Below, piece after piece: positions 25,881 through 31,868 of a stretch of DNA of 31,868 nt. Below the pieces are notes generated by a model. The model made no database searches. It was given only the letters and a program-made list of their open reading frames with translations, and was not told where the DNA came from. This DNA comes from JAGORM01 sp050255815 (GTDB lineage: Bacteria; Patescibacteriota; Microgenomatia; Levybacterales; GWA1-39-11). The first letter of the stretch is position 1. Each line of letters starts with the position of its first letter. The DNA lies in contig JBLMVJ010000028.1 of the NCBI GenBank assembly GCA_050255815.1, positions 1 through 31,868 of the forward strand, given 5' to 3'. The translations under genes were made by a program, and so were the position numbers.

Positions 25881-26657
25881 CCTGGTTGGTGTGGCGGAAG
25901 GGGTAGCAATGGTGTCTTGGAAGTCCACGTAATTTTTCATTTTTAGGGATATTGCTAAATCAGGAAAGTGGATAATCCGGTCGGCGTTTATCTGGTCCTT
26001 AATTTTAGGGTCCGGGAATCCTGCAACATACACCCGTTCCCCGGATGTAATCTTGCTGAATCCGGATTTGAGTTGTCCATCATCTTTATTGAAAGAAGAA
26101 ATTTTGGTAGAGGTTTCTATGTTAATCAGCTTCTTGTTTCCATTTTCATCTACTGCGTTAAACGTGTAATTTTTCTTGTCCAGATCCAGGACTGCACCCT
26201 CAAAATAAGTTGGGATGGAAACTTTGGTGACGTCCCTTCCTAAAATATGCCCTGATACTTTATTCAGAACGCCTATAACCCCCAGCTGGTCACCGCTTTT
26301 AATGTCTGATATGCCAAATGTTTTTGAATCAGGGTCAGAAAATTTAGTAATATCATCAATGTCTATCACGCGGTTTTCCCCGTTTAATACCTCCAGCGTT
26401 AATGTAGTACTGGAAGCAACCGTTACTTTCCCCAGGACTCCGCGCTTTTCTGCAGACTTTTGGGACGCAGAGTTGCTTGCAACTAAATCTATGATCTTTT
26501 TTACGTTTTTCATCTCATCTTCATTTAACGGGGAAGTGGTAGCAGAGGATGTAGCAGTTTTTGAAGTTGGAGTGACTGTTTGCGAGTAAGAAATATTCGG
26601 AAGAAAGACAACTGCGGCAATAAGAATAAGGACGGTAAAAATATATTTAGTTTTCAT
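25878..26657 (-). CDS. Secreted protein with beta-rich repeats (DUF5666-like), 259 aa
   Basis: A signal peptide (MKTKYIFTVLILIAAVVFLP, cleavage likely near SYSQ) is followed by a Thr/Ser-rich linker. Two or more small OB/beta-barrel-like modules follow: VLGKVTVASSTTLTLEVLNG, KSGDQLGVIGVLN, ILGRDVTKVSIPTYFEGAV, GERVYVAGFPDP. The GKV..V....TLTL and GD.V.V.G patterns resemble DUF5666-type domains, by eye only. It is exported and its role is unknown. An alternative ATG at 26669 overlaps the upstream gene by 11 bases. I prefer 26657, one base after that gene's stop, because the signal peptide then begins cleanly. It is cotranscribed with the gene at 27075. Confidence 0.7.
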   Translation of the reverse strand: MKTKYIFTVLILIAAVVFLPNISYSQTVTPTSKTATSSATTSPLNEDEMKNVKKIIDLVASNSASQKSAEKRGVLGKVTVASSTTLTLEVLNGENRVIDIDDITKFSDPDSKTFGISDIKSGDQLGVIGVLNKVSGHILGRDVTKVSIPTYFEGAVLDLDKKNYTFNAVDENGNKKLINIETSTKISSFNKDDGQLKSGFSKITSGERVYVAGFPDPKIKDQINADRIIHFPDLAISLKMKNYVDFQDTIATPSATPTR

Positions 26658-26658
26658 A

Positions 26659-27075
26659 TTACAATTCATCAGTTGAAAAAGAAATTGTCCTCACGTCTTT
26701 TGTAGAAGTTCCATCAGGTGCAACAGCTTCCGTAACCACTTTATTTACTGAGGAGTCTATAGAGATAGACGCTGAAAAATCGCCATTGGAGGTAGGTGTT
26801 GCAACTACATCTTCTTCATTTGTAGAAACTATAATGGTGTTTTGTGGATCAGTTTTCCCTTTTACTTCAATAGTTCGTTTAGCAGTAACAGTTTCATCAG
26901 CAGGGGAGAGTACGGTCAGGGTAATGCTGCTTTTTGGAAAAACTTGCTCCTGTTTTTTGGTAGTTGGATTTACTACCTTATTAGGCTTTGCAGTTTCGTA
27001 CACAAAAAAACCGATTGTGGTAGCAACAAGCCCCAAGGTTACCGCAATGAAGATGATCACAATCCGTTCTTTCAT
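26659..27075 (-). CDS. Membrane-anchored protein with Ig-like domain, 138 aa
   Basis: A signal anchor (RIVIIFIAVTLGLVATTIGFF) is followed by a Lys/Thr-rich linker. One beta-sandwich module follows (about 50-135: LTVLSPADETVTAKRTIEVK, QNTIIVSTNEEDVVATPTSN, ISIDSSVNKVVTEAVAPDG) of the bacterial Ig-like type often found in surface adhesins or wall proteins. The frame is open to an ATG at 27123, but that codon lies inside the -10 box of a consensus promoter, so translation must start at 27075. The leader is about 36 nt. It forms an operon with the secreted protein gene that follows. Confidence 0.7.
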   Translation of the reverse strand: MKERIVIIFIAVTLGLVATTIGFFVYETAKPNKVVNPTTKKQEQVFPKSSITLTVLSPADETVTAKRTIEVKGKTDPQNTIIVSTNEEDVVATPTSNGDFSASISIDSSVNKVVTEAVAPDGTSTKDVRTISFSTDEL

Positions 27076-27118
27076 AAGGTTTGAAAAGTGCGGGCAGAAG
27101 AACCAAAACGAGGCTTTA

Positions 27119-27148
27119 ATCATAACCCATGTATTTATCTATTGTCAA
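27119..27148 (-). promoter_or_regulatory. Promoter of the Ig-like/secreted protein operon
   Basis: Reverse strand: consensus -35 TTGACA (27148-27143), 18 bp, -10 TATGAT (27124-27119). Its -35 overlaps the -35 of the opposite promoter (27142-27147). Confidence 0.65.
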
Positions 27149-27171
27149 GCAAGCCTACTTTATGGTATTCT
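27142..27171 (+). promoter_or_regulatory. Promoter of the MBL-like gene and dnaB
   Basis: -35 TTGTCA (27142-27147), 18 bp, -10 TATTCT (27166-27171), with the ATG at 27200. The -35 shares five bases with the reverse-strand -35, so the two promoters probably compete for RNA polymerase. Confidence 0.55.
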
Positions 27172-27199
27172 CTTTTAACTCAAGTTTTTTTATTCATCT

Positions 27200-27688
27200 A
27201 TGGAAGTTTCTAAAAGCGGTACCAGTGTAAAATTAAAAGGAAAAAATGCCTCGTTAGTTATAGACCCTACTTCAAAAGCAGAAGCTGAAATTGTAATTGC
27301 AACTGCTGCCCCTGACTCACTTGTATTAGATAAGGTAGAGGGGAAAAGGTTGGTAATTGCGGGACCCGGTGAATATGAAGTAGGAGGCATCAGCGTTACC
27401 GGAATCACTACAAAAAACGGTATCATATACCAAATATTAGATGGAACTAAGGTTATGTTTGCGCCTTCTTCTGCAATATCCCAGGTGCCGGATGATGAAG
27501 ACTTTGATTGTTTGCTGGTGAAGGTTGTTGGGGAACTGTCAAAAGACGCTCTGGGTCCCATAAACACAAAGTGTGTTATACTCTTTGGCGATACTGCCGG
27601 ACATTCTTTAGGAGAAGTGGAAAATGCCCCCAAGATTAACCTCAAAAAAACTGCGGAGATTGCTGGAAAAACATTTGTAATTGCTTAG
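27200..27688 (+). CDS. Degenerate metallo-beta-lactamase-fold (UlaG-like) protein
   Basis: 162 aa. GPGEYEVGGISVTGI (about 55-69) and the order of strands match UlaG-like metallo-hydrolases. The HxHxDH metal motif that should follow the first core strand is replaced by EIVIATAAPDSL (30-41), so no metal site is visible. The C-terminal strand region CVILFGDTAG is also short of ligands. I infer a catalytically dead MBL-fold protein, perhaps structural or regulatory. It is followed 6 bases later by dnaB, with which it must share a transcript. Confidence 0.7.
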   Translation: MEVSKSGTSVKLKGKNASLVIDPTSKAEAEIVIATAAPDSLVLDKVEGKRLVIAGPGEYEVGGISVTGITTKNGIIYQILDGTKVMFAPSSAISQVPDDEDFDCLLVKVVGELSKDALGPINTKCVILFGDTAGHSLGEVENAPKINLKKTAEIAGKTFVIA

Positions 27689-27694
27689 TAAAAT

Positions 27695-29035
27695 ATGTCC
27701 GTACGGGTTCCTCCTCATGATGATAGCGCAGAAGAGGCAGTGTTAGGGTCCCTTCTCATAGATAAAGAAGCAGCAGCTTTTATAACAGAGCTGGTGCAGG
27801 CTGATTATTTCTACCAGGATTTAAATAAAGAGGTTTTTGAAGCTATGCTTGAGCTGTATGAAGCCCGTAAGCCTATTGATTTTGTTACCCTCACCAACCA
27901 ATTAAAAAAAAGAAAATCCTATGAGAAAGTTGGCGGGGCTGTATATCTTACTAACTTGGCTAACTCCGTGCCTACAGCTGCAAACCTGGAACATTATGCC
28001 TCAATATTGCGTGAGAAGTATTTGCGGCGCAGTATGATATCCCTGGCAGGGCACATGACAGAAAAAGCGTTTGAGGAAGTAGATGAGGCGCCGGTGGTGC
28101 TGGATGAAGTTGAGCAGAACATTTACAAACTTTCACAAAGCAACGTAAAACAAGGGTTTGCCCATATTAAACATTCTTTGGCAGAAAGTTTTGACCGGCT
28201 TGACCAGCTGCATAAAGATGGTGGAAGGTTTCGTGGCATAGAGACGGGTTTTGTTGATTTAGATTTTCTTCTTTCAGGACTGCAGCAGTCCAACCTGATA
28301 GTCCTTGCTGCACGTCCGGGACAGGGTAAAACTGCTTTCGTGGTGAACATAGCACAGTACATTACCGTAACTTCTAAAAATCCGGTAGGAATTTTTTCCC
28401 TGGAAATGAGCAAAGAAGAGCTGGTTGACCGCCTGTTGGTTTCCCAGTCTGACATAGACGCATGGAAGTTAAAGACAGGAAGACTTTCAGAGGACGATTT
28501 TGAAAAGCTATCTACCGCCATGGGGGAATTGGCGGATGCCCCTATCTATATAGATGATACGCCCGGTATTTCTGTTGCTGAAATTAGGACAAAAGCGCGC
28601 AGGCTGCAGTCAGAAACCGGTATTAAGCTCATCATTGTGGATTACTTACAGTTAGTAAACCCCGGGAAAAAGTTTGAAAACCGTGTCCAGGAAGTGTCAT
28701 ATGTCTCCCAGAATATGAAGAACCTTGCGCGTGAGCTGAAAATACCGGTCATTGCGGTATCACAGCTTTCCCGTGCAGTGGAACACCGGGGTGAGCGCAA
28801 GCCGCAGTTGGCGGATTTGCGCGAATCAGGAGCTATAGAGCAGGATGCGGACGTAGTTATGTTTTTGTATACAAAAGATGAAGAGTTTACTTCACAACGG
28901 ATAGTTACTATAAATGTGGCAAAACACCGGAATGGTCCGGTAGGGGAGAAGGATCTTCTGTTCCGTGGCGACAGAATAAGGTTTTATAATATTGAAGGAA
29001 GTCGTGATGAATCCCCGCCACCCATGCAAAATTGA
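27695..29035 (+). CDS. dnaB: Replicative DNA helicase DnaB
   Basis: 446 aa. The N-terminal DnaB domain (SAEEAVLGSLLIDKEAAAFI) is followed by the RecA-like motor. Walker A is ARPGQGKT (206-213), FSLEMSKEEL follows, Walker B is LIIVDYLQL, then VIAVSQLSRAVEHR and DLRESGAIEQDADVVMFL with the Arg-finger region. It unwinds DNA ahead of the replisome. No intein is present. It is expressed with the MBL-like gene, an unusual partner. Confidence 0.96.
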   Translation: MSVRVPPHDDSAEEAVLGSLLIDKEAAAFITELVQADYFYQDLNKEVFEAMLELYEARKPIDFVTLTNQLKKRKSYEKVGGAVYLTNLANSVPTAANLEHYASILREKYLRRSMISLAGHMTEKAFEEVDEAPVVLDEVEQNIYKLSQSNVKQGFAHIKHSLAESFDRLDQLHKDGGRFRGIETGFVDLDFLLSGLQQSNLIVLAARPGQGKTAFVVNIAQYITVTSKNPVGIFSLEMSKEELVDRLLVSQSDIDAWKLKTGRLSEDDFEKLSTAMGELADAPIYIDDTPGISVAEIRTKARRLQSETGIKLIIVDYLQLVNPGKKFENRVQEVSYVSQNMKNLARELKIPVIAVSQLSRAVEHRGERKPQLADLRESGAIEQDADVVMFLYTKDEEFTSQRIVTINVAKHRNGPVGEKDLLFRGDRIRFYNIEGSRDESPPPMQN

Positions 29036-29065
29036 GGTTTTACCCCATCCTGACTCTTTCTTTCC

Positions 29066-29095
29066 TTGACAACCTAGCCATGATATAGGAATAAT
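29066..29095 (+). promoter_or_regulatory. Promoter of the amino-acid permease gene
   Basis: Consensus -35 TTGACA (29066-29071), 18 bp, -10 AATAAT (29090-29095). The ATG at 29118 follows after 22 bases, giving a leader of about 15 nt without a Shine-Dalgarno. Confidence 0.55.
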
Positions 29096-29117
29096 AAGTT
29101 ACCCTTACATTTATTCC

Positions 29118-30848
29118 ATGGCAAAACACGTCAAGCTCAACCAGGTTTTCGCTACTGCTGTTTGCGGAAACGATATTCTCAGTACTTCCCTGTATGTCTC
29201 CGGTATTGCAATTTTTTACGCCGGCGTTTTTGCGCCGCTGATTTTGCTACTTGTTGCTCTTATTCTTTATTTTTATAAATCCGTATATACGGAAATTGTG
29301 GAAGCGTTGCCCATTAATGGGGGAGCGTATAATTGCCTCTTAAACGGCACATCTAAGACAGTTGCGGCTGTTGCAGGAGTTGTCACTATTCTTTCATATA
29401 CGGCAACGGCAGTCATTTCCGCAACAGTTGCAGTTCAATACCTCCATTCGCTAGTTGCCGTCCCCGTCATTCCTGCAACCATTATTCTGCTGCTTTTTTT
29501 TGCGGCTTTGGTAATTTCAGGCATGCGTGATTCTGCGCGGGTAGCCCTTGGTATTTTTGTGATCCACGCATTGTCTTTAGTGAGCTTTTTAGTGGTAACC
29601 GCAATTTTTATTTCATCCGGCCATTTTCAATTTTTTGACAATATCTCCTATACGTTTACCCATTTCTCAAAAGACGGATTACTAAAAGCCCTCTTTTTTG
29701 GTTTTAGCGCTTCCCTTTTGGGAGTGTCCGGTTTTGAATCTTCCGCAAACTTTGTTGAAGAGCAGGGTAAGGGGGTATTCAGGAAAACATTGCGGAATAT
29801 GCTTATAGGCGTTTCCCTGTTTAATCCGTTGATAACCATAGCAATTTTATCTGTATCACCTATCCCTATGGTTGCCGCTGCAAAAGAGTTTTTACTGGGG
29901 CAGCAAGCCCTTATAGTAGGAGGCAAGGCTTTTCAATACTTCATAGTGTTAGATGCATTTCTAGTCCTTTCAGGTGCCGTATTGACCTCTTTTGTTGGTG
30001 TTACTGGTCTTATGTACCGTATGGCCTCAGACGCCTGTCTTCCTGACATGTTGACCAAAAAAAATAAACACAATTCATATCCCTTCATAGTTCTTCTTTT
30101 TTTCTTTTTATGCGCGTCAATCCTTCTGATAACAAGAGGGGATCTGCTGATGCTGGCAGGAATGTATACCATTGCATTTTTAGGTGTAATGAGCTTATTT
30201 GCTTTGGGAAATTTAATTTTACGTGAGACAAGAACCGAATTAAAACGGACCTATCTGGCACCATTGCCGTTTGTGTTTATTGCCCTTTTCGCAACTCTTT
30301 TTGGTATTTTCGGAAACATTTTTATCAATCCAGGAAACTTGTTGTATTTCATGCTGTACTTTGTTCCTTCAATATTGGTTGTGCTAGCCTTTGTTTATTT
30401 AGATTTGACCATCCATATTTTGCAGCGCATTACTCGTCCTCTTCCGGTATTAAGAAGGTATTTTGAACAAAATTTTGAAGATGTTACCGACGAGCGGATA
30501 GTTGCGTTTATTAACCATGCTGATAGGCTTCATAGCATTTTGTCCTACATTGACCGGAATGAAACGGCGCACAATGTGACATTGGTACATTGTGAAAATT
30601 GGGATAATGCAAATGATAGGGAGCGCTACCATGAGATTATGGATTTAATTCCCCATTTAATAAAAGCCGGTGTTTTTCCGCACCTGAGGATTAATCATGA
30701 GTATATTAATATTCCCTTTGGCCCTGAGGCTGTAGACCATGTGTCTAAAAAGTTAAAGGTACGTAAAAACCGTATTATGATAGGTTCCATCCATCACTTC
30801 CATGAGTTTGACTATTCAGACCTGGGCGGTGTGCGCATTATCTTCTGA
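29118..30848 (+). CDS. APC-superfamily amino-acid permease with cytosolic tail
   Basis: 576 aa. About 12 hydrophobic helices span residues 10-440. The N-terminus LNQVFATAVCGNDILSTSLY carries the unwound-helix substrate region of APC carriers, and LPINGGAYNCLLNGTSKTVA matches the conserved P-x-G-G-x-Y loop. SGFESSANFVEEQ is the helix 6 region. The last 130 residues are soluble (FINHADRLHSILSYIDRNE, VTLVHCENW, KVRKNRIMIGSIHHFHEFDY) and may form a regulatory domain; I see no clear nucleotide-binding motif. Substrate is probably an amino acid or polyamine. It has its own promoter. Confidence 0.85.
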   Translation: MAKHVKLNQVFATAVCGNDILSTSLYVSGIAIFYAGVFAPLILLLVALILYFYKSVYTEIVEALPINGGAYNCLLNGTSKTVAAVAGVVTILSYTATAVISATVAVQYLHSLVAVPVIPATIILLLFFAALVISGMRDSARVALGIFVIHALSLVSFLVVTAIFISSGHFQFFDNISYTFTHFSKDGLLKALFFGFSASLLGVSGFESSANFVEEQGKGVFRKTLRNMLIGVSLFNPLITIAILSVSPIPMVAAAKEFLLGQQALIVGGKAFQYFIVLDAFLVLSGAVLTSFVGVTGLMYRMASDACLPDMLTKKNKHNSYPFIVLLFFFLCASILLITRGDLLMLAGMYTIAFLGVMSLFALGNLILRETRTELKRTYLAPLPFVFIALFATLFGIFGNIFINPGNLLYFMLYFVPSILVVLAFVYLDLTIHILQRITRPLPVLRRYFEQNFEDVTDERIVAFINHADRLHSILSYIDRNETAHNVTLVHCENWDNANDRERYHEIMDLIPHLIKAGVFPHLRINHEYINIPFGPEAVDHVSKKLKVRKNRIMIGSIHHFHEFDYSDLGGVRIIF

Positions 30849-30876
30849 TTTTTGTTATACTCGAGAATGTTTTATT

Positions 30877-30950
30877 GGGCCTTAGAGCGTTAGCTCGCAG
30901 GACCAAAAAAGTTGGGCCTTAGAGCGTTAGCTCGCAGGACCAAAAAAGTT
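30877..30950 (+). repeat. 37-bp tandem repeat in register with tRNA-Ala
   Basis: Copies at 30877 and 30914 each read GGGCCTTAGAGCG ... AGGACCA then six A, GTT (last A-run at 30942-30947). Each folds: GGGCCT with AGGACC (one mismatch) around GAGC-GTTA-GCTC. The third period position, 30951, is exactly the first base of the tRNA, which also begins GGGCCT. The units thus mimic the tRNA acceptor ends. Confidence 0.75.
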
Positions 30951-31021
30951 GGGCCTATGGTTCAGTGGTAGAACAGGGCATTCGCATTGCCCAGACACCA
31001 GTTCGATTCTGGTTAGGTCCA
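30951..31021 (+). tRNA. tRNA-Ala (anticodon CGC)
   Basis: Full cloverleaf. Acceptor GGGCCTA pairs with TAGGTCC, containing the G3-U70 wobble that identifies alanine tRNAs. The D arm is GTTC/GAAC. The anticodon stem GGGCA/TGCCC has loop TTCGCAT, giving anticodon CGC (30983-30985). The T arm ACCAG/CTGGT has loop TTCGATT. The discriminator is A31021. CCA is not encoded (ACA follows), so it must be added by an enzyme. It reads GCG codons. A possible -10 TATACT lies at 30856-30861, upstream of the repeats. Confidence 0.95.
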
Positions 31022-31090
31022 CATTTCCCTCTTGCAAGATTTTTGGTGATTTGATAATCTGTCTTGTCTTGATTTGCTAGTTTCTTACAA

Positions 31091-31868
31091 ATGGTTACCA
31101 TTGTTGTTGGCGGGTTCTACGGAGATGAAGGAAAAGGCAAGGTAGTTGGATACCTTGCAACCCATGACAAGTCAGATATAGTAGTACGCGCCGGATCAGG
31201 TCCCCAGGCAGGACACACCGTTACCTCTAACGTTAAGGTTACCCAGGTTCCTTCAGGCTTAGTCAACCCAAAGTCAAAACTGTTTATTGCCCGCGGAACG
31301 CTCATTAATCCTGATATATTTCTCAAAGAAGTAAAAGAAAATAATTTGGATGGAAGAATCTTTGTTGATTATGGGTGCACCATTATAGAGCCCAGCCATA
31401 TCAAAGCAGAGGAAGATCTGGTAAAGAGAATTGGCTCAGTTGGTACCGGAGTTGGCCCTGCCAGGGTAGACCGCGTATTGCGCAAAGCAAAGCTTGCCAA
31501 GGATGAGCCCAAACTGAAGAAATACCTGATTGATGTTGCAAGTGAAGTAAATGCCGCAGTAGATAAAAAGAAAAATGTATTAATAGAAGGCGTCCAGGGA
31601 TATGGACTCTCTTTGTTTGACTACCATTATTATCCCTTTGTAACTTCCCAGGATACTACTGCCTCCCAATTTGCGGCAGATACCGGTATAGGGCCTAAGT
31701 TGGTTGATGAAGTAGTGGTTATTTATAAATCTTATCTTTCCCGTGTTGGGGCTGACCCGCATTTTAAAGAATGGTCAGAGGCAAAAGCGAAAAGATTAGG
31801 TATAGAAGAGCATGGGTCAGTTTCCGGAAGGAAGCGTAAACTGGGCGACTTTAACGCCAAAATGGCAG
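31091..31868 (+). CDS. purA: Adenylosuccinate synthetase, truncated by window end
   Basis: The first 259 codons; the 3' end lies outside the window. VVGGFYGDEGKGKVVGYLA is the P-loop-like start with the catalytic Asp (usually GxxWGDEGKGK, here Tyr for Trp). AGHTV holds the catalytic His. VGTGVGPARVDRVLR and LIEGVQGYGLSLFDYHYYPFVTSQDTTAS match the IMP-binding blocks (usually EGAQG...LD...GTYPFVTSSN). It makes adenylosuccinate from IMP, aspartate and GTP for AMP synthesis. It is a divergent form that seems closer to short archaeal-type PurA than to E. coli. No Shine-Dalgarno; GATAAT (31055-31060) lies about 30 bases upstream. It may be cotranscribed with the tRNA. Confidence 0.9.
   Translation, partial: MVTIVVGGFYGDEGKGKVVGYLATHDKSDIVVRAGSGPQAGHTVTSNVKVTQVPSGLVNPKSKLFIARGTLINPDIFLKEVKENNLDGRIFVDYGCTIIEPSHIKAEEDLVKRIGSVGTGVGPARVDRVLRKAKLAKDEPKLKKYLIDVASEVNAAVDKKKNVLIEGVQGYGLSLFDYHYYPFVTSQDTTASQFAADTGIGPKLVDEVVVIYKSYLSRVGADPHFKEWSEAKAKRLGIEEHGSVSGRKRKLGDFNAKMA

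Noticed and set aside
1..31868. CRISPR array
   Set aside because: No repeats with regular, unique spacers were found. The only regular tandem repeats (30877-30950 and 17832-18007) lack spacers.
1..31868. UGA recoding (genetic code 25)
   Set aside because: Several well-conserved genes, including prs and dnaB, end cleanly at TGA, and no conserved protein reads through an in-frame TGA.

Overview
The window looks like chromosome of a Patescibacteria (CPR) bacterium, most likely a Microgenomates-type lineage. This is inferred from the gene set and style, not from a marker phylogeny. The signs are compact and often shortened housekeeping proteins (RF1 of 304 aa, prolyl-tRNA synthetase of about 414 aa without room for a full editing insert), many small lineage-restricted secreted or unknown proteins, AT-rich repeat-filled gaps and few Shine-Dalgarno sequences. 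TGA is used as a normal stop (for example prs and dnaB), so the UGA-recoding CPR groups are unlikely. No gap between genes exceeds 300 bases.

Layout. 1-3106: four unknown small proteins around a reverse-strand malonyltransferase-fold protein. 3158-4926: HIT-family hydrolase and a Tat-like exported TIM-barrel glycosidase candidate. 4929-8700: information-processing block with bS21, YbeY, DnaX, YbaB/EbfC and PRPP synthetase. 8701-13201: unknown proteins, ProRS, a proline-rich tail-anchored protein, a DHH-type phosphoesterase and a protein with an HGTS motif reminiscent of ADP-ribosyltransferase-like folds. 13387-17785 (reverse strand): RF1, bL31, a stand-alone C39-like cysteine protease, an EamA transporter, a GIY-YIG nuclease between perfect inverted repeats, and HisRS. 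17986-21132: unknown protein, HtrA-like protease, large unknown protein. 21196-25775: bS6-SSB-bS18, S41 C-terminal processing protease, unknown protein, CysRS. 25878-30848: two exported or anchored proteins, divergent from a degenerate metallo-beta-lactamase-fold protein followed by DnaB, then an amino-acid permease. 30877-31868: tRNA-Ala(CGC) preceded by a tandem repeat in register with it, and the start of purA.

Two global patterns stand out. First, at 15 gene starts a -10-like hexamer lies only 6-9 nt before the ATG, several with a good -35 at 16-18 bp. This predicts widespread leaderless mRNAs and corrects several start codons. Second, the gaps carry at least two repeat types. One is a hairpin-capable motif running from TTGTTCGA to GAGAACTA (five copies). 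The other is a set of palindromic arrays built from degenerate 7-11 bp units, whose unit sequence differs from site to site. Both types also occur in frame inside coding sequences (dnaX, proS, the DHH gene). Together with the GIY-YIG cassette and the tRNA-linked repeats, these are the best candidates for undescribed biology here.
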